NCBI RefSeq assembly: GCF_000423565.1
Contig: NZ_KE384039.1
Location: 124,001-188,000 of the forward strand
DNA length: 64,000 nucleotides
Direction: 5' to 3'
Source of the DNA: Runella zeae DSM 19591
Lineage (GTDB): Bacteria; Bacteroidota; Bacteroidia; Cytophagales; Spirosomataceae
The notes under the pieces are model-generated. The model searched no databases. It was given only the letters and a program-made list of their open reading frames with translations, and was not told the origin of the DNA. A program made the translations under genes and the position numbers. Below, one piece after another: positions 8,090 to 15,990 of the stretch; within the stretch, counting starts at the first letter, position 1; the number at the start of each line of letters is the position of its first letter.

Positions 8090-8138
8090 TGTAGCAATTA
8101 GTACTTGATTTTGCAAATCAATGGTACCAATTGCTACA
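8090..8138. repeat. Long near-perfect hairpin
   Basis: TGTAGCAATT, one mismatch, GTAC and TTGATTT pair with AAATCAA, GTAC and AATTGCTACA around a TGC loop, with a 2-nt bulge. On the minus strand the hairpin is followed by ATTTTTATG, so it could end a minus-strand RNA. It could also be the 3' end of the hemerythrin mRNA. Confidence 0.65.
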
Positions 8139-8203
8139 GACAAATACATCCTTTATGGCTATCTCTATATGTCTCAAAGCGTAAACAATAACTCAGGTAA
8201 GAA

Positions 8204-8224
8204 AATCTAAAATCAGTTTAGATT
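8204..8224. repeat. Perfect palindrome with outward Fur-like half-sites
   Basis: AATCTAAA-ATCAG-TTTAGATT is an 8-5-8 dyad with the same spacing as the Fur boxes, but the arms are in the opposite order. No start codon is nearby. Confidence 0.5.
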
Positions 8225-8550
8225 CAGTTGAAAAGTAGAAGTGCACGTAGTGTTTGATTACTCGATAAAACAATTTCGTTGTTTGAGTATGAATGAGACT
8301 ATTGTTGCACTTTCTCTATTTATGGACAGGGGGTTTTGTTAATATTCAGGTGAGCAACTTACTTTTTACGCTTTAAGCTAAAATGCCACTACTATAAATA
8401 CCTTCATAGTTGCTTATATTTCAGTAAATCAATTTGTTAGTGTGTATATGCTTACTTTGAGCGAGTAAATATTGTTAATTTTCTAACGGTGTTAAATATT
8501 CTAGTTGGTGTATTTTTTGATTAAATACGAAACTTTTTAGTGTTTTTCAT

Positions 8551-8581
8551 AAAAAAACCTGTGGAAAATACGCTCCACAGG
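8551..8581 (-). terminator. Intrinsic terminator of the HmuY operon
   Basis: On the minus strand CCTGTGGA and TCCACAGG form an 8-bp stem with an 8-nt loop, followed by seven T residues, 24 bp past the stop codon of the HmuY-type gene. Confidence 0.88.
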
Positions 8582-8604
8582 TGTTAATGGTAAAGGGTTT
8601 AGGG

Positions 8605-10014
8605 TTATGCTTTTTTTACGAGTTTGTAGTCGATGATTGGGCGTCCTCTCGTACCTCCTTCGCTTGGGTGGAAACTAATAAACTTAAGTTTATAATAATT
8701 TCCATTGGGGTCTTTGATGATGTAAAAGCGGTCTGTTTTCACCCCTACGGTGGCTCCACTTGTAGCAGTACGCCAGTTGCTTCCAATGGCCCAACGATTT
8801 TTGGAGAAGGTGCTACTAGCGATATTCGCCTCGCCATAATTATCATACGAAACAGTGCTAGTCAGGACTTCGGCTACTTCTACACCACCGAGGTAGTTGA
8901 TTGATACCAAATCAGAGAAATTGTAAGGGACGTCACTTCCGCCGAAGGCAAACGTAAACACCGAATAAGTCCATTGGATATCCCATGTTTTTTTCTTTGG
9001 TTCTACCTCTACCGCTCCTTTATCAAATGAAACGTACTTAAAGTTGTAAGTGTCATCTTTGGCAATATCGATGGTTTTGAAAGTAGTTTCGTTGATGTTG
9101 GCATACTGCAAAGTATAGCCTCCCGAAGCATTTCTGAGTATTCTGATTTTTTTCCAGGCCCGAGCCGCAATACCCCCACCAGTACCTCGATTGATGATAA
9201 TGACTTTGTTGTCGGCTTCGGTAGCCGATACTGTCGGAATTGCCGTCTTCGAAAGGTCTCCGGCTATGTCGTCGAAATAGGCAAAGTCGCTAGGAGAAGG
9301 TGCTGCTTGATTTATCGCCAAAGTAAGCCCAACCGTATCGGCTGCTACCACCTCCGCAAGGCTAGTTTTGGTCAATACTTTTGCCCCTGCACTAGTGGTA
9401 TTGTTGAGGATAACTCGGAAGTCGCTTCCTGAGAAAAATCCTAAATCCCAACTTGAGCGAGCTACTGGATATGCTTGGTTGTTGCTAAAATCAACATAGA
9501 CGGCGTTGCCAGCACTGGCACCACTTTCTGCTCCTATGAGGCCATTCAAAGTGAAGTTGCCATTACTACCAGATGACACAATGGAGGAGAATTTGACCGT
9601 AAGCTGTGATACGTCTCCAATCAAAATGGGGCTTGTTGCCGACGCAATTTTGAAAGTAATAGACTCAGTTCCGCTCAAAAATACATTGTCGGTTTTGCTT
9701 AATTGAAACGAAGCTTCGCTGCTTTGTGCCGGAATAGTGAGCGAAATCGTATTGTTGGAAGCAGCCGGAGCAGTGGTAAACTCAGTGCCATAGGTAAGAC
9801 CCGTAGGAGTGATTTGTACTGAAATAGGAATGGCAACATCCGTAGCACGCGTTAGTTTGAGCTTTACCGTAAGGGTTTTGGTATTAGCATCTAAACCTTG
9901 TTCGGCGCTTTCAAATACAACTAGATTGTCGGGTAGAGGTGGTTCCTCTTCTTTACACGAACTGACAACTCCCAGGAATACAAGGGTAAAAACAAAAGAA
10001 AGAAACTTGTTCAT
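8605..10014 (-). CDS. HmuY-family heme-binding lipoprotein
   Basis: This surface or periplasmic lipoprotein has 469 residues with a lipobox ending at Cys 20 (LGVVSSC). The N-terminal part (about 30-150) resembles a Calx-beta or Ig-like domain (LTVKLKLTRATDVAIPISV, FLSGTESITFKI). The C-terminal part (about 155-469) has the HmuY pattern: FTLNGLIGAES, VYVDFSN, RSSWDLGFFSGSDFRVILN, WKKIRILRNASGGY and a final FYIIKDPNGNYYKLKF. HmuY proteins capture heme or other tetrapyrroles and hand them to a TonB-dependent receptor. It lies 36 nt behind such a receptor whose promoter carries two perfect Fur boxes, so iron repression is expected. Heme-ligand residues cannot be fixed from sequence alone. Confidence 0.87.
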   Translation of the reverse strand: MNKFLSFVFTLVFLGVVSSCKEEEPPLPDNLVVFESAEQGLDANTKTLTVKLKLTRATDVAIPISVQITPTGLTYGTEFTTAPAASNNTISLTIPAQSSEASFQLSKTDNVFLSGTESITFKIASATSPILIGDVSQLTVKFSSIVSSGSNGNFTLNGLIGAESGASAGNAVYVDFSNNQAYPVARSSWDLGFFSGSDFRVILNNTTSAGAKVLTKTSLAEVVAADTVGLTLAINQAAPSPSDFAYFDDIAGDLSKTAIPTVSATEADNKVIIINRGTGGGIAARAWKKIRILRNASGGYTLQYANINETTFKTIDIAKDDTYNFKYVSFDKGAVEVEPKKKTWDIQWTYSVFTFAFGGSDVPYNFSDLVSINYLGGVEVAEVLTSTVSYDNYGEANIASSTFSKNRWAIGSNWRTATSGATVGVKTDRFYIIKDPNGNYYKLKFISFHPSEGGTRGRPIIDYKLVKKA

Positions 10015-10050
10015 AAAAATTAATTTTAAATAAAGAGTGGAATGTTAAGA

Positions 10051-12330
10051 TTAGTGGCTCCAGCGGGCATTAAGACCTAAAAAATAAGACCGTCCATAAC
10101 TCATCGGTACAAAGCTGCCTCCTCCGTGAGCACTTCCCGAATCGGTGGCAGTGTTGGTAAGTCGAGTTACATTGAGTATGTTTTTGACGCCTCCGTTGAG
10201 GGTCAGGTATTTAGTGATGGGTTTGCTAAGGGTAAAATCTGCCCAGTGAAAATCAGCGACTTCGGCCAGTTTGACGTTGGGAGTTCCTGATGAAGAAAGG
10301 GTAGAAGTATAACTGGGTCGTTTGCCCGTGTATTTATAAAAGAGATTGACCTTGGTGTTGATTTTGGGAATATCGTAAGTGATGTTTGAATTCACTTCAG
10401 GAGACCACAAAAAAGTAGCAAGACTGGCATCGTCCTCAACCAGTGAATTGTAGCGTCCAATGTAGCTAAAGCCCAGCGTAGCTTGTAGACGTGAACGCAC
10501 AAATGTATTTTCAAACGTAAGGCCGGTGGTCTTAAACTTATCGATATTAATTGTCATAGAGACTGTAGGCTCATTGGGGTCCACACCATAATTGATTAAG
10601 TTTCTAAATTCATTGTAAAAAAATCCTAATGTGCTCTTGAATTGACCATTGCCTTTGGTTTTTGATTGCCACGCTACCGAGCCATTGAAGCTGTTGGAGT
10701 ATTCGGCTTTCAGGTTGGGATTGCCTTTGATGGAGTGACTGGCATCAAAAAAGTTAAAATATAATTCACGCAATGCCGGAGAGCGGAAACCTCGTGCATA
10801 AGCAAAGCGAAGGTCGATGTGGTCACTCAGTGTAAATTTGGTATTGAGCGACGGAATCACGGGGGGGGCATCATACACTGAATTTTTAATGAATCGTAAG
10901 CCAGGTCGAATACTTATTTTAGGAGTGGGAGTGATAGAGGATGAAATAAAAAAAGCAAAGTCGTTGATAGTAGGTGTACCCAAGATACGAGGCCCTGCCG
11001 TTGCATCCAGCGTAGCGTCAATGCCCGGTTGAAGAGACACCACCGAGCTTAGCTTATACTGAGCTGTTAGTCTTAGGGTTTTGGTGTCGAAGGTCGATAT
11101 ATCTTGCTCGCCTTGTCCTAAAGAAAGGGTACGTTTCCCAGTTCGAAAATCAATAATTGAGGTCTGGGTACGCCGCTGATAATCGGTATATGAAAGTTGC
11201 GAATTGATCTGCAAACGCTCGCTGATACGCCAATCTCCTTGGAGCTGGTGCATGTAGCGTTGGGTTATAAATTTCTGATCACGCGCTTGTTGCGTGTTAA
11301 TGTTTATATTGCCTTCGTTGAGGATGGTTTCGTTAAGAGCATCTAATCGATACCAAATATTCCATTTTTTGCCCGTATAGCCTATTTTGATATTGCCGAG
11401 CAATTGGTCTTTGGGGAGCCAATCTTTGGAGCGTTCGGTAGAAGTGCCTTGCCATCCCCCAAAATCGTTGTTGGTCACACCTGCCGAAATTCCCCAACCC
11501 TTTTTTTGCCAACCTGCCGCAATACTATGATTGTGAAGGCCTTCGTTGTGCAACAGACGATAAGATTGATTGACGGTTTCTTCTTGCGCACGGGCATTGA
11601 TCCAAATACGTTGAGTTTCTGATTTTTTAGTAATCACATTGATGACACCCGCTAAAGCATCAGAACCATACGAAACCGACATAGGGCCTTCTACAATCTC
11701 AATGCGTTCGATATTATTAATATCAATTTGGCTGAGGCTTTCACGGGTGTCGCCTCGGTCTGTAAGGGGAATACCATCAAGCAAAATTTTGACGTTGCGA
11801 CCGCTCATCCCCATCAATTGTACATCCGTAGTGCCAAGTACCATGTCGTTCGAAAACCGAAAACCTAGCTCATTGTTGAGTACTCCCAGGATATTGGTAG
11901 CGCCTCTTTGCTGAATTCGCTCACTATTGATAATCCTTACTTGGTAAACTGATTTTCTGAGAGATTGAGGTTCGTATTGACCCGTCACTACTACTTCATT
12001 GAGCTGGTTTTGTTGGGTTTTTAGGGTAAGGGTAGGTATGGTGTGGATTTTGTATTTTACTTCAATTGGCTGATTGACAGGTTGATATCCAATCATTGAA
12101 AACTCAAGTTGATAATTTCCTAAGGGAACATTTGAAAATGAATATTCGCCTTTTTCGTTGGCTACGGCTACCCGCGTAGTAGATTTGAGGCGTACAACTG
12201 CGGCGGCGGCAGGCAAATTTTCTTCCAACATTACTACCCCTTTGATTTCGCTCAATGGCAGCTGAGCTGTGGAAGTAGTATGTATTCCAAGGATTATTAT
12301 GATTCCGAATAAATGTAAATACTTTACCAT
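10051..12330 (-). CDS. TonB-dependent receptor, heme/iron type (HmuR-like partner of HmuY)
   Basis: This outer-membrane receptor has 759 residues. It has a signal peptide (LFGIIIILGIHTTSTAQ), a carboxypeptidase-like domain at about 25-110 (IKGVVMLEENLPAAAA, GEYSFSNVPLGNYQLEFSMIGYQP), a TonB-box region with LNEVVVTGQYE, a plug with LMGMSGRNVKILLDGIPL and VEGPMSVSYGSDALAGVINVI, and a barrel with FRSPALRELYFNF. The FRxPAxRELYF pattern is shared with heme and colicin-I-type receptors. It is first in an operon with the HmuY lipoprotein. Together they should import heme iron across the outer membrane. The substrate is inferred from the partner gene. Confidence 0.87.
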   Translation of the reverse strand: MVKYLHLFGIIIILGIHTTSTAQLPLSEIKGVVMLEENLPAAAAVVRLKSTTRVAVANEKGEYSFSNVPLGNYQLEFSMIGYQPVNQPIEVKYKIHTIPTLTLKTQQNQLNEVVVTGQYEPQSLRKSVYQVRIINSERIQQRGATNILGVLNNELGFRFSNDMVLGTTDVQLMGMSGRNVKILLDGIPLTDRGDTRESLSQIDINNIERIEIVEGPMSVSYGSDALAGVINVITKKSETQRIWINARAQEETVNQSYRLLHNEGLHNHSIAAGWQKKGWGISAGVTNNDFGGWQGTSTERSKDWLPKDQLLGNIKIGYTGKKWNIWYRLDALNETILNEGNININTQQARDQKFITQRYMHQLQGDWRISERLQINSQLSYTDYQRRTQTSIIDFRTGKRTLSLGQGEQDISTFDTKTLRLTAQYKLSSVVSLQPGIDATLDATAGPRILGTPTINDFAFFISSSITPTPKISIRPGLRFIKNSVYDAPPVIPSLNTKFTLSDHIDLRFAYARGFRSPALRELYFNFFDASHSIKGNPNLKAEYSNSFNGSVAWQSKTKGNGQFKSTLGFFYNEFRNLINYGVDPNEPTVSMTINIDKFKTTGLTFENTFVRSRLQATLGFSYIGRYNSLVEDDASLATFLWSPEVNSNITYDIPKINTKVNLFYKYTGKRPSYTSTLSSSGTPNVKLAEVADFHWADFTLSKPITKYLTLNGGVKNILNVTRLTNTATDSGSAHGGGSFVPMSYGRSYFLGLNARWSH

Positions 12331-12345
12331 GTCATTATTATAATG

Positions 12346-12366
12346 TATTTAGACTATTTCTAAATA
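12346..12366. promoter_or_regulatory. Fur box 1 of the HmuY receptor operon
   Basis: TATTTAGA-CTATT-TCTAAATA is a perfect 8-5-8 palindrome that begins 15 bp upstream of the receptor ATG. Confidence 0.85.
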
Positions 12367-12407
12367 ATTGACAAAGGTAAAGTAGGGTAATCAAAAACGC
12401 AAGAATT

Positions 12408-12428
12408 AATTTAGACAAAATCTAAATT
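12408..12428. promoter_or_regulatory. Fur box 2 of the HmuY receptor operon
   Basis: AATTTAGA-CAAAA-TCTAAATT is a perfect dyad, extendable to 10-5-10 (12406-12430). It is 62 bp from box 1 centre to centre, roughly six helical turns, which would allow two repressor dimers on the same face. Confidence 0.85.
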
Positions 12429-12476
12429 AATAAAAAAACATAGATCTAAAGTAAAAGTAGAAGGTGAGAGAGATTT

Positions 12477-12989
12477 CTATGAATCTACTTCTTTTTCGAT
12501 AGCTATGAAATGGGTAAACACGCCTTCGTGGTTTTGTAAGGGATGAATCTTGATTTGACACCAATAAGGCTCACCATTTTTTCGATAATTAAGGAGTTTG
12601 GTTTCTGTTTCTGACCATGAGGCTAACTTATCTCTTACCATTATTCTACTTTTAACACTTGTATCAGGGCCTTGTAAAAAACTAGGAGTTTGTCCTAAGG
12701 CTTCCTCCAAATGATAGCCTGTCATTTTTTCAAAATTTTGGCTTGCCCACAAGATGTGTTTTTCTAAATCGGTAATGACAAGCGTGAAGTTATTGCTCAA
12801 CAAATACCTAAAACTAAAAGGTAGCTGCCAACGATGTTGGCGTTGTAGTTGCTCTAGCTGTAAGATATCTTCTGCAATTTGTTGTTTTTTGGATAAAGAA
12901 GGATGAGCCACATCCCAACAGAGCAGTGGAGCTGCCTTGGTAGTTGGCTGAAATTCATGGAAGGAACGCCTTGAGGGAAGAGTAAACAT
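12477..12989 (-). CDS. Single PAS-domain protein
   Basis: The product has 171 residues from the ATG at 12989. A longer frame to 13064 would begin in the metE terminator region and is unlikely. A basic, Gln-rich helical region (QQIAEDILQLEQLQRQHRWQL) precedes one PAS domain (about 70-165) with ITDLEKHILWASQNFEKMTGY, GQTPSFLQGPDT and YRKNGEPYWCQIKIHPL. The layout is close to LOV and S-box PAS domains, but the flavin-binding cysteine expected in GRNCRFLQ is absent (GQTPSFLQ), so a flavin photocycle is unlikely. No output domain is attached. It may act as a small sensory partner. The signal is unknown. Confidence 0.75.
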   Translation of the reverse strand: MFTLPSRRSFHEFQPTTKAAPLLCWDVAHPSLSKKQQIAEDILQLEQLQRQHRWQLPFSFRYLLSNNFTLVITDLEKHILWASQNFEKMTGYHLEEALGQTPSFLQGPDTSVKSRIMVRDKLASWSETETKLLNYRKNGEPYWCQIKIHPLQNHEGVFTHFIAIEKEVDS

Positions 12990-13046
12990 AGCACAGTTAG
13001 TTTTGGAAATAATACAAAACGTGCTACTTTTTTGTTTAAAAAAAAT

Positions 13047-13090
13047 ATAAAAAAAGCATCCCAAGCCTTTTTGATAATGCTTGAGATGCT
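13047..13090 (-). terminator. Intrinsic terminator of metE
   Basis: On the minus strand GCATC-T-CAAGC pairs with GCTTG-G-GATGC and is followed by a T-rich tract. It sits 8 bp past the metE stop codon. Confidence 0.85.
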
Positions 13091-13097
13091 GCTTATA

Positions 13098-15407
13098 CTA
13101 TACTTTTTGGGCAACACTGACCCTTAGCGATTGGGCGGCTTGTACCATGTTTTTGAGGGATAGTTCAGTTTCGGGCCACTTTCTAGTTTTGAGGCCGCAG
13201 TCTGGGTTAACCCAAAGGTTTTTGGCAGGAAGTACTAGCAATGCTTTTTCGAGCAAGGCCACCATTTCTTCAACAGTAGGTACGCGGGGGCTATGAATAT
13301 CATACACCCCTGGCCCGATTTCGTTGGGATAAGCAAAAACCTTAAAAGCATCTAGGAGTTCCATTTGTGAACGTGAAGTTTCGATCGTTATCACATCAGC
13401 ATCCATTGCCGAGATACTATCTATGATATCGTTGAATTCGGAGTAGCACATATGAGTATGTACCTGCGTTTGGTCATCTACCGACGAAGAGGCGATACGA
13501 AAGGCTTTGACTGCATTGTCGAGGTAGGTTTTCCAATCACTCCTGCGTAGCGGTAATCCCTCCCGTAGCGCTGCTTCATCGATTTGAATGATTTTGATTC
13601 CTGCGGTTTCCAAATCTGATACTTCATCACGGATGGCCAAGGCAAGCTGAAACATAGTAGTACTTCGCGGCTGATCGTCGCGTACAAAAGACCATTGTAA
13701 CAGTGTAATAGGGCCGGTGAGCATTCCTTTCACATAGCGTGAGGTAAGAGATTGTGCATAGGTAGCCCATTTGACCGTCATGGGTTGGGGGCGGTCGATA
13801 TCACCATACAAAATCGGAGGTTTGACGCAACGGGAGCCGTAGCTTTGTACCCAACCATTTTGAGTGAAGACGTAGCCTTCGAGCATTTCGCCAAAATATT
13901 CGACCATGTCGTTGCGTTCAAATTCGCCGTGTACCAGCACATCCAACCCCAAAGCTTCTTGCCACGAGATGGCTTTTTGGAGGTGTTTTTCTATTTCTTT
14001 TTCATAATCAGCCGAGGTAAGCTCCCCTTTTTTGAACCGCGCTCTTAGTTGCCTTACATCGTCTGTTTGAGGAAAAGAGCCGATGGTAGTGGTCGGAAAC
14101 AACGGGAGATTGAGCAGGGATTTTTGTATTTGCTGCCTTATCTCAAAATTGCTTTTTCGTACTGTATCACTAGGAGCAAGTGCCGCTAGGCGTTGTTTGA
14201 CTTGGGGCTTGTGTATGAGCGGGGATACTTGACGTTGTTTAATAGCCTCCTGATTTGGTACAAGCAAGGTCTCATCATTGGTCTGAAATATTGTGTAAAG
14301 ATCCTTGACTTCATTGAGTTTTTGCTTGGCAAAAGCCATCCATTGTTTGATTTCGGCAGGAAGTTGACTTTCATCTTTTTCGAGTTCGAGATCACAAGGG
14401 ACGTGCAGTAAAGAGCATGAAGGAGCAATCATGATACGATGTGCACCGAGCTTTGAAACTGCTTTCTTTATAAAAAGGAGCGATTGGGCATAGTCATTTT
14501 TCCAAATATTACGCCCGTCGATAATACCCAACGACAACGACATTGGCTCGCGCAGGGCCGTCAAAAGATCATCAAATTGGCTTGGAAATCTTACCAAATC
14601 TACGTGCAGGGCACAAACGGGCAAATTGCTAACGGTAAGAATATTGTCGCGCAGCCCATCAAAGTAAGTTGTGAGCAGTGATTTGAGTTGGGGGAAACGT
14701 TGACGAATAGCGTCGTAGACGGTGCGTAAGGCTTCCTTTTCTTTGTAGCTCAAATCTAACACCAAACAAGGCTCATCAAACTGAATCCAAACCGCTCCTG
14801 CTTTTTGGAGACGGTCGAGTATTTTAAAATAGACTGGTAATAGGCGAGGAAGTAAGTCTAATCGATGAAAACCAGCTTCTTTTTCTTTGCCAAGCAGAAG
14901 ATAGGTGACAGGGCCCAACAGGACAGGCTTTGTCAGAATCCCTGCTTTAAGTGCTTCTTCAAATTCATTGAATATTTTTTCGGAAGAAAGGGCAAACGTT
15001 TGGTCTTGCGTAAACTCAGGGACAATATAGTGGTAATTGGTGTCAAACCACTTTGTCATTTCCATGGCCTTGATGTCGAGATTGTTTTTTTGATAGCCTC
15101 TAGCCATCGCAAAATAGAGGTCAAGGGTGCTGTTGTGGGTATTGGCCGCCAAAATAGCTTGGTACCGCTCTGGGATTGCCCCTAGGCTTAAACTCATATC
15201 AAGTACATGGTCATAAAACGAAAAGTCGTTGGAAGGAATCAAATCGATTCCTGCTGCTTGCTGAATCTGCCAATGCTGAAGGCGGATACGCTGACCCACT
15301 TCAAGTAGTTGATTTTGAGTGATTTTGCCTGCCCAGTAAGATTCACAGGCTTTTTTGAGCTCACGGTGGCTTCCAATGCGTGGATAGCCAAGGTTGTTTT
15401 TGAGCAT
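13098..15407 (-). CDS. metE: Cobalamin-independent methionine synthase
   Basis: This cytoplasmic enzyme has about 769 residues, a normal length for MetE. It transfers a methyl group from 5-methyltetrahydropteroyl-triglutamate to homocysteine. I start it at the ATG at 15407 (MLKNNLGYPRIGSHRELKKA), which matches the family N terminus. The frame extends nine codons further upstream without similarity. The catalytic C-terminal half holds TTTIGSFPQT, HGEFERNDMVEYFGE, and the zinc ligands in HTHMCYSEF and WVNPDCGLKTR. A short cobalamin riboswitch lies upstream at 15520-15618, so the gene should be on only when B12 is scarce. This complements the B12 receptor operon at 1.2-4.3 kb and implies that a B12-dependent MetH exists elsewhere in the genome. 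Confidence 0.96.
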   Translation of the reverse strand: MLKNNLGYPRIGSHRELKKACESYWAGKITQNQLLEVGQRIRLQHWQIQQAAGIDLIPSNDFSFYDHVLDMSLSLGAIPERYQAILAANTHNSTLDLYFAMARGYQKNNLDIKAMEMTKWFDTNYHYIVPEFTQDQTFALSSEKIFNEFEEALKAGILTKPVLLGPVTYLLLGKEKEAGFHRLDLLPRLLPVYFKILDRLQKAGAVWIQFDEPCLVLDLSYKEKEALRTVYDAIRQRFPQLKSLLTTYFDGLRDNILTVSNLPVCALHVDLVRFPSQFDDLLTALREPMSLSLGIIDGRNIWKNDYAQSLLFIKKAVSKLGAHRIMIAPSCSLLHVPCDLELEKDESQLPAEIKQWMAFAKQKLNEVKDLYTIFQTNDETLLVPNQEAIKQRQVSPLIHKPQVKQRLAALAPSDTVRKSNFEIRQQIQKSLLNLPLFPTTTIGSFPQTDDVRQLRARFKKGELTSADYEKEIEKHLQKAISWQEALGLDVLVHGEFERNDMVEYFGEMLEGYVFTQNGWVQSYGSRCVKPPILYGDIDRPQPMTVKWATYAQSLTSRYVKGMLTGPITLLQWSFVRDDQPRSTTMFQLALAIRDEVSDLETAGIKIIQIDEAALREGLPLRRSDWKTYLDNAVKAFRIASSSVDDQTQVHTHMCYSEFNDIIDSISAMDADVITIETSRSQMELLDAFKVFAYPNEIGPGVYDIHSPRVPTVEEMVALLEKALLVLPAKNLWVNPDCGLKTRKWPETELSLKNMVQAAQSLRVSVAQKV

Positions 15408-15519
15408 AAGAGTAAAAGGATTTGAGTGAAACAAAAAAGTTGAAAAACTTAATTGCTCTTTTCTTACCCACTGCCTGACCGCCGCTTTAATTCGTGAAAG
15501 CGCTAGTCAGTTCGTTTTT

Positions 15520-15618
15520 GGCAAGTGTCTCGACTCGTAATCTGATGATTACACACGGTTGCACGTCAGCTCGTGATTTACACACGATTCCTTTTTAATG
15601 CTGCATCAGCACTTCTCA
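15520..15618 (-). promoter_or_regulatory. Short cobalamin riboswitch upstream of metE
   Basis: On the minus strand the order is AGTGCTGATGCAGC, TTAAAAAGGAATCG, TGTAAATCACGAGCTGACG, TGCAACCGTG and GAGACACTTGCC. This parallels block for block the larger element at 4376-4565, but with a shorter peripheral region. A strong hairpin (CTGAC and CGCTTT arms, 15475-15510) just downstream is a likely expression platform. Confidence is a little lower than for the first element because several conserved bases differ. Confidence 0.8.
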
Positions 15619-15624
15619 AAAATT

Positions 15625-15889
15625 TAGATTCCCTAAAATCATTGGAAAGCTAAGTGGCAACAACCAAAAACGGCAATTGATTGAAAGAACTGCCACAAAG
15701 TTATGGAGTGTTGTTTTGTAAAAGATATAATGTGTTATTTTATTCGTAAAAAAAGTATTAAATGTGTTTTTAATGTTCAATTCTTAGATTTTTTATCTTA
15801 AAATATAATTAATTTTTTTATTTTTTATCTTTTTTAAAATAGGTTAAATTTTGCCTTTTAAAGCTCTTTGAGTTGATTCGGTTTTTGCT
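15625..15889. other. AT-rich divergent promoter region between metE and the siderophore receptor
   Basis: There is no gene here. It holds the metE promoter (minus strand) and the upstream part of the receptor promoter. Long A/T runs at 15780-15840 may act as an upstream element. I see no other structure. Confidence 0.5.
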
Positions 15890-15910
15890 TATTTATAATA
15901 TTTCTAAATA
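15890..15910. promoter_or_regulatory. Fur box of the siderophore receptor operon
   Basis: TATTTATA-ATATT-TCTAAATA has one left-arm deviation from the palindrome. A further right half-site (TCTAAATA at 15966-15973) lies closer to the ATG at 15991. Confidence 0.78.
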
Positions 15911-15990
15911 AATCCTTGTTTGTTGTTTTCTGGATGTATAGTTTTGTGGTATTCTTTGTAATTAATCTAAATAACAATAATAAGTTTGAT

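Larger units (their letters stand above)
8012..8550. other. Intergenic region with two dyads and no gene
   Basis: There is no convincing coding region here. It holds a long hairpin at 8090-8138 and a perfect palindrome at 8204-8224, listed separately. The rest is AT-rich sequence with no recognised RNA or mobile element. Confidence 0.6.

Noticed and set aside
12477-12989. LOV photoreceptor
   Set aside because: The adduct-forming cysteine is absent, so it is called a plain PAS protein.
15966-15973. Second complete Fur box upstream of the siderophore receptor
   Set aside because: Only the right arm TCTAAATA matches. The left arm (TCTTTGTA) is too different to call a full site, so it is only mentioned as a half-site.
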